Shown piece after piece: positions 17,351-27,462 of a stretch of DNA of 41,256 bases. The stretch covers positions 1 through 41,256 of the forward strand of contig NZ_CAADHO010000017.1 in NCBI RefSeq assembly GCF_900699765.1, in the 5' to 3' direction. Below the pieces are notes generated by a model that saw only the letters and a program-made list of their open reading frames with translations, was not told where the DNA came from and did no database searches. The translations under genes and the position numbers were made by a program. The stretch's first letter is position 1. Every line of letters begins with the position of its first letter. This DNA comes from Desulfoluna butyratoxydans (GTDB taxonomy: Bacteria; Desulfobacterota; Desulfobacteria; Desulfobacterales; Desulfolunaceae).

Positions 17351-18196
17351 ATGGCCGTTGCAAAAGAAGCGGTGCCGGGGTATCGACACCGGCTCCATGA
17401 GATCATCTTCGAAGCCGATACCCGGGCCGGGAAATGGTTTGACGTGGTCCTGATCGTCTCGATCCTGTCCAGCGTTCTGGTGGTGATGCTGGACAGCATT
17501 TCGGGCTTCAGCGCCCGTTACGGGTATTACCTCTACGGGTGGGAATGGGCCTTTACCCTGATGTTCACCCTGGAGTACATCCTGCGGCTGGCCTGTGTGA
17601 ACCGGCCCTTGGCCTATGCGGGCAGCTTCCTGGGGATCGTGGACCTGCTGGCCATTTTGCCTACCTACATCAGCCTGCTGGTTCCCGGCAGCCAGTATCT
17701 CATCGTGGTCAGGGTCCTGAGGGTGCTGCGCGTGTTCCGGGTGTTCAAGCTGGTGAATTACGTGGGCGAGGCCTCGGTGCTGGTGCGGGCCCTGCAGTCG
17801 AGCCGTCGGAAGATCACGATTTTTCTCCTTACCGTGCTGACCCTGATGATTATTTTCGGCTCTCTCATGTACATGATCGAGGGCCCGGAGCACGGGTTCA
17901 CCAGCATCCCCAGGAGCATCTACTGGGCCATTGTGACCATGACCACCGTGGGCTACGGGGACATCTCTCCCAAGACAAACGCCGGGCAGGCCCTGGCCGC
18001 ACTGATCATGGTCATGGGCTATGCCATCATCGCCGTACCCACGGGCATCGTCACCTCCGAGTTGAGCCTGGCGGGCCAGAAGCGGGTTTCCACCCAGGTG
18101 TGCCCGGCCTGCATGGCCGAGGGCCATGACCCCGATGCGGTTTTCTGCCGGGTGTGCTCGGAGCGATTGAACCCGGAGACCGGCCGGGACACCTGA
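17351..18196 (+). CDS. Voltage-gated-type potassium channel with C-terminal zinc ribbon
   Basis: A 281-residue six-helix ion transporter-family channel. The S4 segment is VVRVLRVLRVFRVFK with regularly spaced arginines, and the pore carries the selectivity filter TVGYGD (residues 199-204), so potassium selectivity is expected. After S6 there is no RCK or cyclic-nucleotide domain; instead a short tail with CPAC and CRVC forms a four-cysteine zinc ribbon. This could be a tetramer-assembly or redox-sensing element. The ATG at 17351 is preferred over an upstream TTG because of TGGAGAA spacing. Tetrameric assembly in the inner membrane is the family norm. Confidence 0.92.
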   Translation: MAVAKEAVPGYRHRLHEIIFEADTRAGKWFDVVLIVSILSSVLVVMLDSISGFSARYGYYLYGWEWAFTLMFTLEYILRLACVNRPLAYAGSFLGIVDLLAILPTYISLLVPGSQYLIVVRVLRVLRVFRVFKLVNYVGEASVLVRALQSSRRKITIFLLTVLTLMIIFGSLMYMIEGPEHGFTSIPRSIYWAIVTMTTVGYGDISPKTNAGQALAALIMVMGYAIIAVPTGIVTSELSLAGQKRVSTQVCPACMAEGHDPDAVFCRVCSERLNPETGRDT

Positions 18197-18336
18197 CCCG
18201 GCTGCCATGGTGCCTCAACACTCTCCTTTGGATCCTCAGTAAATCAGTTCTTTAATTTCTAAATTATTTATTTTAGTATCTTCAGTTATCACGTCATTAT
18301 CTGTGTTTTTCCATGATTTGATTTCTGGAGTGTGTG

Positions 18337-20187
<1,851 letters not shown>

Positions 20188-20199
20188 GGGCGCCAGGTA

Positions 20200-20213
20200 T
20201 GACGCATGCGTCA
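20200..20213. promoter_or_regulatory. 14-bp palindrome, candidate upstream activating site
   Basis: TGACGCATGCGTCA is a perfect palindrome just after the activator stop and about 163 bases upstream of the -24 element at 20376. That is the usual distance for an enhancer bound by a Fis-type sigma-54 activator. Binding by the adjacent regulator is inference. Confidence 0.5.
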
Positions 20214-20274
20214 GGATTGGCGGACCTGGGCCGTAACCCCTTTCAACACAAACTCTTTTTCAGGCAGTGCGTGC

Positions 20275-20303
20275 AACCGCGCCATTTTTGGCGCGGTTTT
20301 TTT
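20275..20303 (+). terminator. Intrinsic terminator after the sigma-54 activator gene
   Basis: Perfect 9-bp arms AACCGCGCC (20275-20283) and GGCGCGGTT (20290-20298), a 6-base loop and a T run to 20303. It separates the regulator transcript from the operon that follows. Confidence 0.92.
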
Positions 20304-20375
20304 GTCTCCGCCAAAAGGGGCGGTGGATTGAATAAAGCCTTTGTTTACAGGGTGTTGAACAGTGGGTGCGGCTGC

Positions 20376-20391
20376 TGGCACGACTCTGGCA
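20376..20391 (+). promoter_or_regulatory. Sigma-54 (-24/-12) promoter of the demethylation operon
   Basis: TGGCACGACTCTGGCA matches the consensus TGGCACG-N4-TTGCA with one mismatch, and the invariant GG and GC are exactly 10 bases apart. Transcription would start near 20402, about 155 bases before the opine dehydrogenase-family gene. The neighbouring enhancer-binding protein gene supports the assignment. Confidence 0.8.
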
Positions 20392-20557
20392 ATACCCAGA
20401 AGGCAGTTTCACCAAACGAGAGACGAAAAAAAGGCCAATTCGATGAAGGGGTTACCCCGGGTGATGCAAGGCCCTTTGTTTTTCGTCCAAGCCGTTTCAC
20501 GGACACCCGTGAAGCCCATCATACGAGACTGTCTGAGCAACAAAGGAGATGTGACGC

Positions 20558-21787
20558 ATGAACTTTATCGAGAATGTTCAAAACAAACCCATTGCCGTTT
20601 TGGGTGCCGGTGGCGTCGGCAAGGCTGTGGCCGGGGACTGCGTCCTGGCCGGGAACACTGTGCGTCTGTGCGACCTTCCCCCCTTTTCCGACCAGACCCT
20701 TTTCGGTGTGGAAAAGCAGGGCCTGAAGTTTTACGGCGATCAGCTCAACCTGTACGGGTTTGAACGTTCCGGTCGTGTGTTTTTTGACGGTGTGACAACG
20801 GATGTGGCCGAAGCGGTGAAAGGCGCGGGCATCGTCATCCTCACCACCCCGTCCCTCGGGCACCGGGCCTTTTTTGAAAAACTGATCCCCGCCCTTGAAG
20901 ACGGCATGATCATCCACATCATTCCGGATAACTACGGATCGCTCCTGCTTCGAAAGATGATGCGTGAAGCCGGGTGCGACAAGAAGGTGATCATCGGCGG
21001 ATGGTCCAGCTCCCCCTACGGAAGCCGGGTGGACATCAAGGGCGGGGTGGTGCTCCCCAGCATTCGCGCCTACTACCGCGCCATCACCCTTCGGGGGGCG
21101 TCCCTGCCCTCCCTGGACCAGGATGTTTTCCTGGAGTCCACCAAGCACATCGGTGCCTTTGATGCCATCACCAACGGGGATGGCGTTGCCGGGGGCGACA
21201 CCGTCATGGACACCGGTTTTTCCAACGTCAACCCGGTCCTTCACTGCCCCGGCGTGATCCTGGGGGTGGGCGTCATGGAGAACTGGGGCGTTATCTACGG
21301 CGAAGAGAAGAACGACTTTTCCATTTACTCTCATGCCTATTGTCCCTCCATCTCCAAGGTTCAGTACGGGCTGTATGAAGAGCAGTGCGCCCTGGCCGAG
21401 GCCATGAACGTGGGCATCCAGTTTTTTGAGAAGAAGCAGTTTTTCTCCCGCGAGAACATCCTGGGCTGCGAGTACATGGGCCCCGATTACGAGATCCCCT
21501 TTGAAGAGCATGATTACATCCAGTACGGCACGGGGCCGTTCACCGTCCACAACCGCTACATCACCGAAGACATCCCCGTGGGCTGCCATGTCTATCACGA
21601 GCTTGGCAAGAAGTTCGGCGTGAAAACCCCCATCGTGGATTCCCTTATCAGCCTGGCCGGAGTCATGACCGAATCGGATTACTACGAGACCGGTTACACC
21701 CTGGACTACCTGGGAATCGGCCATATGAGCGGTGACGAGATGCTGGAGTACCTGCACAAGGGCACCTACAAGCCCCTGGAAGCCTAA
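20558..21787 (+). CDS. Opine dehydrogenase-family (NAD/NADP octopine/nopaline) enzyme
   Basis: A 409-residue two-domain dehydrogenase. The N-terminal Rossmann motif is GAGGVGK (residues 16-22). The C-terminal helical domain (PF02317-type) contains SNVNPVLHCPG with His229, the position of the catalytic His in octopine dehydrogenase. Opine dehydrogenases reductively join, or oxidatively split, an amino acid and a 2-oxo acid. Downstream genes encode MttB methyltransferases and a betaine-type carrier, so it may oxidise an N-methylated opine-like or demethylated amino acid; this is inference. AAGGAG precedes the ATG. It is first in the sigma-54 operon. A related ketopantoate reductase-like role is possible given the PanB-like neighbour. 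Confidence 0.85.
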   Translation: MNFIENVQNKPIAVLGAGGVGKAVAGDCVLAGNTVRLCDLPPFSDQTLFGVEKQGLKFYGDQLNLYGFERSGRVFFDGVTTDVAEAVKGAGIVILTTPSLGHRAFFEKLIPALEDGMIIHIIPDNYGSLLLRKMMREAGCDKKVIIGGWSSSPYGSRVDIKGGVVLPSIRAYYRAITLRGASLPSLDQDVFLESTKHIGAFDAITNGDGVAGGDTVMDTGFSNVNPVLHCPGVILGVGVMENWGVIYGEEKNDFSIYSHAYCPSISKVQYGLYEEQCALAEAMNVGIQFFEKKQFFSRENILGCEYMGPDYEIPFEEHDYIQYGTGPFTVHNRYITEDIPVGCHVYHELGKKFGVKTPIVDSLISLAGVMTESDYYETGYTLDYLGIGHMSGDEMLEYLHKGTYKPLEA

Positions 21788-21803
21788 TCGCGAAGAGAGA
21801 CAG

Positions 21804-21837
21804 GCCTGGGCCCCCCTTTTCCCCGGGGGCCCCAGGC
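21804..21837. promoter_or_regulatory. Intercistronic GC hairpin
   Basis: Near-perfect arms GCCTGGGCCCCC (21804-21815) and GGGGGCCCCAGGC (21825-21837) lie between the opine dehydrogenase-like and first MttB genes. There is no T tract, so it is more likely an mRNA stability or processing element than a terminator. Confidence 0.7.
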
Positions 21838-21852
21838 GATTGGGAGGAGAGC

Positions 21853-23310
21853 ATGGGAATTGAGATGAAGCGACAGATCGATGTCACCTTCCTCGGGCCG
21901 GAGAAGGTGGCGAAGATTCATGAGGCGAGCCTCACCCTTTTGGAAACGGTGGGCATGCGCGTGGGCGGGGAGCGCGGCATCCGGGTGCTGCGTGACGCCG
22001 GGTGCGAGGTGGACGCCGACGGCATGGTGAAGATCCCCAGGGCCCTGGTGGAAGAGGCTTTGGAGACGGTCCCCAAGGAACTGGTGCTCTACAACCGTGC
22101 CGGTGAGAAGGCCATGGTGATCAACGCAGAAAACGCGGTCCATTTCGGTACCCACGCCGATCAGCTGGAGTTTGTGGACCCGGACACCGGCAAGGTGCGC
22201 CCCTTTCTCAAGGCCGACACCAAGACCATGTGCACCCTGGCCGACGCCCTGCCCAACATCGACTTTATTCTGTCGGTGGGCATGAGCAAGGACGTGGCCC
22301 CGGAGATCCAGACCCAGATCTCTTTTATCGAGACGGTGAAGCATTTCAGCAAGACCATTAATTTTTCCACCAACGACATCGACAGCCTTCAGGAGGTGAT
22401 CGATATCGCGGCCGTGGTGGCCGGCGGCAAAGAGGCCCTGGCCGAAAAGCCCTTTATCTTTAACTACTGCGAACCCATTCCGCCCCTCTCTCACCCGGAA
22501 GAGAGCACGGAAAAACTGATTATCAGCGCCTTGAACCGCATTCCCGTGGTCTATATGCCGTACTGCATGATGGGGGGCACCGCGCCCATGAGTTTTTCCG
22601 GTGCCCTGGTGCAGTGCAACGCCGAAGCCCTGGGAGGCCTTGTGGTGCACCAGCGCACATGCCCGGGGGCTCCGTTTATCTACGGTGCCATGCCCTCCAT
22701 CATGGACATGATCTCATCCATCGGCAGTTACGGCGCGGTGGAGTTCCACCTGATGGTGGCGGCGGCGTCCGAGCTGGTGAGTCACTATGGCCTGCCTTTC
22801 TACGGCACGGCAGGGTGTACCGATGCAAAGGGACTGGACATCCAGGCGGTGTCGGAGGTGACCCAGGAGATTTTCTCCACCCTTCTGTCCAAGGCCAACC
22901 TGGTGCACGACGTGGGGGTCTCCGATCATTGCAACAGCGTCAACCCCGAGCTGGTGGTGCTCTGCGATGAGATTATCGAGAATCTCAAGCACTATGTGCG
23001 CGGCGTGGATGTGGACGACCTTGACGAGATGGTGGAGATCATCACCCGCACCGGTCCCGGTGGGGCTTATCTCACGGAGAAGCACACCATGAAGAACTTC
23101 AGGACCATCCATTATCCCAAGTTCTTCAGCCGCAAGATGAAAAACCCGGAGACGTCCGAGGTGAGGGCAAAAATCCGCGAATCCATGCACGCCATCCTTG
23201 CCACCCACAAGGTACCTGCCCTTGATGAGGCCATTTTGGCTGAACTGGACGCATGGACCCGGACACTTGAGGCAAGGCCCAACAGCAACCCGATGTCAGA
23301 CGCGTCATAG
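21853..23310 (+). CDS. MttB-family corrinoid methyltransferase, non-pyrrolysine (1)
   Basis: A 485-residue trimethylamine methyltransferase-family protein (COG5598, TIM-barrel). Typical tracts are ASLTLLETVGMRV at the start, MMGGTAPMSFSGAL and FYGTAGCTDAKGLDIQ in the barrel. The frame has no in-frame TAG, so it lacks pyrrolysine like MtgB (glycine betaine), MtpB (proline betaine), MtcB and MtyB. Such enzymes move a methyl group from a quaternary amine to Co(I) of a partner corrinoid protein; a corrinoid protein is encoded 4 kb downstream. GGAGGAGA precedes the ATG. It differs strongly from the second MttB here, so the two probably use different substrates or successive intermediates. Confidence 0.92.
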   Translation: MGIEMKRQIDVTFLGPEKVAKIHEASLTLLETVGMRVGGERGIRVLRDAGCEVDADGMVKIPRALVEEALETVPKELVLYNRAGEKAMVINAENAVHFGTHADQLEFVDPDTGKVRPFLKADTKTMCTLADALPNIDFILSVGMSKDVAPEIQTQISFIETVKHFSKTINFSTNDIDSLQEVIDIAAVVAGGKEALAEKPFIFNYCEPIPPLSHPEESTEKLIISALNRIPVVYMPYCMMGGTAPMSFSGALVQCNAEALGGLVVHQRTCPGAPFIYGAMPSIMDMISSIGSYGAVEFHLMVAAASELVSHYGLPFYGTAGCTDAKGLDIQAVSEVTQEIFSTLLSKANLVHDVGVSDHCNSVNPELVVLCDEIIENLKHYVRGVDVDDLDEMVEIITRTGPGGAYLTEKHTMKNFRTIHYPKFFSRKMKNPETSEVRAKIRESMHAILATHKVPALDEAILAELDAWTRTLEARPNSNPMSDAS

Positions 23311-23330
23311 ACACCAGAGCGAGAAAGCAC

Positions 23331-24179
23331 ATGAAACGCAAACCCACCCGTTTTGACCTGCAGAAGATGAAGGAGAACCAGGAGAAGGTGGTCTGGCTTA
23401 CCGCCTACGACTACCCCACCGCTGAGTTTGCCGAACAGTCCGGCGCCGAGATGATCCTCGTGGGAGATTCCCTGGGCATGTGCGTCTACGGCTACGACGG
23501 CACCGTGCCCGTGACCATGGACCAGTGCCTCATGCACTGTGAGGCGGTGCGAAGGGCCGCCCCGAATACCTTTATCGTCGGCGACATGCCTTTTTTGAGC
23601 TACCAGGTGAGCGTGGAGGACGCCGTGCTCAACGCCGGGCGGTTTTACAAGGAAGCGGCGGTGGACGCCATCAAGCTGGAAGGCGGCAAACGCGTCTGTC
23701 CCCAGATCCGCGCCATCTCAGACGGCGGCATGCTGGTCATCGGTCACATCGGGCTCACGCCCCAGAGTTCCGGTCAACTGGGCGGGTTCAAGGCCCAGGG
23801 CCGAACCGCCGAGACCGCCATGGCCCTTATCGAAGATGCCTACGCCATCCAGGAGGCCGGGGCCTTTGCCCTTCTGGTGGAGGCCGTGCCCCCTGAGGTG
23901 ATGAAGATTATTACCGAGGGACTGGACATCCCGGTCTACAGCATCGGCGCAGGCATCCACGCCGACGGCCAGCTCATGATCTGCAGCGACGTCCTGGGGA
24001 TTTTCCAGGCCTTTACCCCCAAGTTTGTCAAGAAGTACGCTGCCCTCGGGGCCGAGATCCGCAAAGCCTTCGAGGCCTACGGCGAGGAGGTGAGGGCGGG
24101 GCAGTTCCCGGCCGATGAGCACACCTACAAGATGGTGGAGGGCGAGCTTCCCAAGCTCCTTGACTGCCTTAAAAAGTGA
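23331..24179 (+). CDS. panB: PanB-family hydroxymethyltransferase
   Basis: A 282-residue 3-methyl-2-oxobutanoate hydroxymethyltransferase-family TIM barrel. Metal and catalytic residues of PanB are all kept: GDSLGM Asp46, GDMPF Asp85, KLEGG Glu117 and VEAVP Glu184. PanB transfers a hydroxymethyl group from methylene-tetrahydrofolate to ketoisovalerate, reversibly. No panC, panD or panE lies nearby, and the gene is bracketed by two MttB genes inside a sigma-54-controlled operon. I infer a catabolic role, such as adding or removing a one-carbon unit on a 2-oxo acid made from the transported compound. Biosynthetic PanB cannot be excluded without the rest of the genome. Confidence 0.85.
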   Translation: MKRKPTRFDLQKMKENQEKVVWLTAYDYPTAEFAEQSGAEMILVGDSLGMCVYGYDGTVPVTMDQCLMHCEAVRRAAPNTFIVGDMPFLSYQVSVEDAVLNAGRFYKEAAVDAIKLEGGKRVCPQIRAISDGGMLVIGHIGLTPQSSGQLGGFKAQGRTAETAMALIEDAYAIQEAGAFALLVEAVPPEVMKIITEGLDIPVYSIGAGIHADGQLMICSDVLGIFQAFTPKFVKKYAALGAEIRKAFEAYGEEVRAGQFPADEHTYKMVEGELPKLLDCLKK

Positions 24180-24192
24180 CCCGTGATGGGAT

Positions 24193-24238
24193 GCCCCCCT
24201 TTTTCCGGTACGGGATCGCTCCGACAGGGGAGGGGGGC
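24193..24238. promoter_or_regulatory. Intercistronic hairpin before the second mttB
   Basis: Arms GCCCCCCT (24193-24200) and AGGGGGGC (24231-24238) are perfectly complementary and flank a 30-base loop. No T run follows. It probably tunes mRNA stability between operon genes. Confidence 0.6.
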
Positions 24239-24289
24239 CTTGAAGCGGCCCAGCGTCTTTGCGAGTACACGCCATGAGAAGGAGGTGTA

Positions 24290-25699
24290 ATGAACAGCCC
24301 GTTAAGCAGTATCCATGAAGCATCCATGAGCATCCTTGAAACCCTCGGCGTCCGGATCCACCATCCGGAGCTGCTGGAGATGCTCTCGGATCGCGGTATT
24401 CGAAGGGACGGCGATACCCTCTTTTTCACGCGGACACAGGTGGAGTCCCTCATCGCCTCAGCGCCGTCGGAGATCAGGCTCCACGCGGCAAACCCGGCAT
24501 ATGACATGGTGCTGGGGGGAGATCGGACGTATTACGGCGCGGGCTACGGGTGCCCCTCCATCCTTGATGGGGAGGGCGTGCGGCGAAGCGCAACCTTTGA
24601 GGATTACCTCACCTTCCTGAAGCTTGTGGAGAGCAGCCCGGCTTTTTGCCTCAACGGCGGGGTCCTTGTGCAGCCCTCGGACATCACCCCGGAGCACAGC
24701 TTTCCCCTGATGCTCCGCGCGGCCATCCTGCACAGCGAAAAGTGCCTCATGGGCATGCCGGGGCATGGCCGTGAGGTGGAGATTCTCATGGAGATGATGG
24801 CCATTGCCCGGGGAGGAAAAGAAGCCCTTGAGGCAAAGCCCCAGATCCTCACCCTGGTCAACGCCACCAGCCCCCTTCAGTTTGACAGCATCGCCCTGGA
24901 GACCATGGAGGTCTGCGCCCGCTACAGGCAGCCGGTGATCATCTCTCCGGGCCCCATCGCCGGTGCCACGGGACCGGTGACCCTGGCCGGAAACCTTGCC
25001 CTGGGCAATGCTGAGGCCCTGGCCGGTGTGGCCATCACCCAGCTGTTGAGGGAGGGGACCCCGGTGGTGTACGGGCTCCAGGCCACCACCGCGGACATGG
25101 CCACCGGCGGGGTCTCCATCGGCTCGCCGGGCTTCTCCCTTGAGGCCATGACCACAGCCCGCCTGGCAAAACGCTACGGCCTTCCCTGCCGCGGCGGTGG
25201 AGCCGGAACCGATGCCTGCTGCGTCAATGCCCAGAGCGGCTATGAGAGCATGATGTCCCTTATGGTCTCCCGTCGCGAAAAGGTGAACCTGATGCTGCAC
25301 AGCGCCGGGATCCTCGATGCATACGGGGCCATGAGCGTGGAGAAGTTCATCACCGACCTTGAGGTGATCTCCATGGTGGAGTACCTGGAGGGCGGGTATG
25401 AGACCGCCACCGATGACCTGGCCGTTTCCGTCATTGAGCAGGGGGTGGAAGGCGTCCCCTTCCTGGCCCACCCCCACACCCTGAAAAACTGCCGCACCAC
25501 TCCCTGGATCCCGTCCGTCAGCTGGCGGGGGCCCCTGAAGGGCCGTACGGGAAAAGAGGTGTTCGACGACCGCATCGACGCCGCCCGTGATCGCCTGCTG
25601 AGCGCATATAAACCGCCGCACCATGAACCGAACCGTCAGAACCAACTGGACACCTTCCTTGAATCATTGGGCATACCCGTCGGCCATACGGCAGGGTAG
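24290..25699 (+). CDS. MttB-family corrinoid methyltransferase, non-pyrrolysine (2)
   Basis: A 469-residue second member of the trimethylamine methyltransferase family. It shows the canonical ASMSILETLGVRI start, GPIAGATGPVTLAGNLALGNAEALAG in the barrel and GGGAGTDACCVNAQSGYESM near residue 310. No in-frame stop is read through, so there is no pyrrolysine. It looks closer to the betaine-type MttB homologues than the first copy does. A strong AAGGAGGTG lies 5 bases before the ATG. Having two divergent MttB proteins with one transporter and one corrinoid protein suggests sequential demethylation or two substrates. Confidence 0.92.
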   Translation: MNSPLSSIHEASMSILETLGVRIHHPELLEMLSDRGIRRDGDTLFFTRTQVESLIASAPSEIRLHAANPAYDMVLGGDRTYYGAGYGCPSILDGEGVRRSATFEDYLTFLKLVESSPAFCLNGGVLVQPSDITPEHSFPLMLRAAILHSEKCLMGMPGHGREVEILMEMMAIARGGKEALEAKPQILTLVNATSPLQFDSIALETMEVCARYRQPVIISPGPIAGATGPVTLAGNLALGNAEALAGVAITQLLREGTPVVYGLQATTADMATGGVSIGSPGFSLEAMTTARLAKRYGLPCRGGGAGTDACCVNAQSGYESMMSLMVSRREKVNLMLHSAGILDAYGAMSVEKFITDLEVISMVEYLEGGYETATDDLAVSVIEQGVEGVPFLAHPHTLKNCRTTPWIPSVSWRGPLKGRTGKEVFDDRIDAARDRLLSAYKPPHHEPNRQNQLDTFLESLGIPVGHTAG

Positions 25700-25734
25700 T
25701 GCCCGGCCAAAATGACATGAAGATGGAGGAACAG

Positions 25735-27327
25735 ATGAAGACAAATCAAACGGATCGTCCCTGGCATCAACGCATAGAAATCCCGGTCGTCTTAAGCACC
25801 CTGGCCGTTGTGCTCGCTTTTTTCTCTTGGGCATTCACCGACACCGACGGCATGGGCGAGGTCATGAACCGCGCCTTTAAGGTGGCCACCCATCAGTTCG
25901 GCTGGCTCTACCTGCTGGTGGGCTTCCTTCTGGTGATCTTCGCCTTCTGGCTTGCCTACGGCCGCTACGGTGAGATCAAGCTGGGAGGCCCGCAGGACAA
26001 GCCCGAATATTCCTATTTCTCCTGGTTCGCCATGATCTTTGCCTGCGGTTACGGCGTGGGCCTCGTCTACTGGGGCGCTGCCGAGCCCCTTTCCATCTTC
26101 AAGGCCCCTCCCTTCGGGGTCGAGACCGGAACCCCCGAAGCAGGGGTGCTCTCCCTGGCCTACGCTTTTTTCCACTGGGGATGGACGCCTTGGGCCATCT
26201 ACATGGCCATCGGTGTGCCCATGGCCTATTTCATGCACTGCAAGGGCGCAAGCCCCCGCTTTTCAGCCGCCTTTCGGCCCCTCATGGGGAACCGCGCCGA
26301 CGGGTGGGCTGGCAAGGTGATGGACTCGTTTCTCGTCATCGGTGTTATCGGCGGCGTTACCACGGCAACGGGACTCGGCATCATGCAGCTTGCCTCCGGC
26401 CTCAACTCCCTGTTCGGGATCCCCGAAACGAAAATGGTTTATATTCTCATCGCCGTGGTCTGGATCTCCATCTTTACCTTCAGTACCGTCAGCGGCATCG
26501 ACAAAGGCATCAAGGTTCTCAGCAACATCAACATCCCGCTGGCCATGGTTCTCATGCTGTTCGTCTTCTTCGCAGGACCCACCATTTTTCAGATCAACAT
26601 GGGCATGGACGCCTTCGGCCTTTACCTGACCAACTTCTTCAAGATGAGCTTCTGGACCGACTCCGTGAGCAAGGGGGGCTTTCCCCAGGGGTGGACCATC
26701 TTTTACTGGGCGTGGTGGATTGCCTCGGCCCCTGCAACGGGCTTGTTTGTGGCCAACATCTCCAAGGGGCGGACCATTCGTGAGATGGTGCTCGTGCACA
26801 TGTTCGTGGCCCCCATTGCCACATGGCTCTGGTTCACCGCCTTCGGCGGCACCGCCCTCTATCAGGAACTCATCGCCAAGACCGGCCTGGTGGACTCCAT
26901 GGCAGAGACCGGCACCGGTGGCGTGGTTTTTACCATGCTTGAACAGCTCCCCATGGGAAGCGTCATGGCCGCAGCCTTTTTGATCCTTGTGGTGATTTTT
27001 CTCTCCACCACCGTGGACTCGTACTCATACGTCTGCGCCCAGGTCTCCACCCGCTCCGATGCAAACCCGGATCTGCCCCCCAAGGGAATTCGCGCCCTGT
27101 GGGCCATCGTCATCGGCCTTTTAGGGATCACCCTTGTCATGGTGGGTAAGGGGATCTCAGGGCTTCAGCTCTCCTCCATCATTGCCTCGTTGCTCATTAT
27201 CTTCATCATGGTGGGCATGTGCGTCAGCATGGTGGTGTCCATGCGAAGGGACGACCCGCGTATTCCCGATTCCGAGGAGTGCGGCCCCGCCCCTGAGGTG
27301 CAGGAAAAGGAGCCTGTGAACGCTTGA
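25735..27327 (+). CDS. BCCT-family betaine/carnitine/choline-type transporter
   Basis: A 530-residue inner-membrane carrier with about 12 transmembrane segments. The family signature GWTIFYWAWW and the tryptophan-rich substrate region (FFHWGWTPWAIY) are present. The short C-terminal tail lacks the long osmosensory extension of BetP, which fits nutrient uptake more than osmotic regulation. The start at 25735 follows TGGAGGA; earlier in-frame ATG/GTG codons overlap the mttB stop and have weaker signals. BCCT carriers import quaternary ammonium compounds using sodium, protons or exchange. Placed between mttB and the corrinoid gene, it should import the methylated substrate. Confidence 0.95.
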   Translation: MKTNQTDRPWHQRIEIPVVLSTLAVVLAFFSWAFTDTDGMGEVMNRAFKVATHQFGWLYLLVGFLLVIFAFWLAYGRYGEIKLGGPQDKPEYSYFSWFAMIFACGYGVGLVYWGAAEPLSIFKAPPFGVETGTPEAGVLSLAYAFFHWGWTPWAIYMAIGVPMAYFMHCKGASPRFSAAFRPLMGNRADGWAGKVMDSFLVIGVIGGVTTATGLGIMQLASGLNSLFGIPETKMVYILIAVVWISIFTFSTVSGIDKGIKVLSNINIPLAMVLMLFVFFAGPTIFQINMGMDAFGLYLTNFFKMSFWTDSVSKGGFPQGWTIFYWAWWIASAPATGLFVANISKGRTIREMVLVHMFVAPIATWLWFTAFGGTALYQELIAKTGLVDSMAETGTGGVVFTMLEQLPMGSVMAAAFLILVVIFLSTTVDSYSYVCAQVSTRSDANPDLPPKGIRALWAIVIGLLGITLVMVGKGISGLQLSSIIASLLIIFIMVGMCVSMVVSMRRDDPRIPDSEECGPAPEVQEKEPVNA

Positions 27328-27357
27328 TATAACCATGGATGACAAAGAAAGGGCCCT

Positions 27358-27408
27358 GCCTCCGGCGTGTCGCCTTTGGAAAAACGCACCAAAAGGGCCG
27401 TCGGAGGC
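27358..27408. promoter_or_regulatory. Intercistronic two-tier hairpin before the corrinoid gene
   Basis: Outer arms GCCTCCGGCG (27358-27367) and CGTCGGAGGC (27399-27408) pair with one G-T; an inner CCTTTGG/CCAAAAGG stem lies between. The outer arms resemble the subterminal inverted repeat of the MITE at 11329-11339, so this may be a degraded repeat element that now works as an mRNA hairpin. Confidence 0.6.
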
Positions 27409-27462
27409 TGGTTCCAACGGAATAGTCACTTTGCAGTCACCACATCACAGAGGAGAACGTTC

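Noticed and set aside
23331..24179. PanB as an ordinary pantothenate gene
   Set aside because: Not excluded, but the neighbours are methyltransferase genes in a sigma-54 operon and no panC or panD is near.
21853..25699. Pyrrolysine in the MttB proteins
   Set aside because: No in-frame TAG occurs within either coding frame, and both reach normal family length without readthrough.
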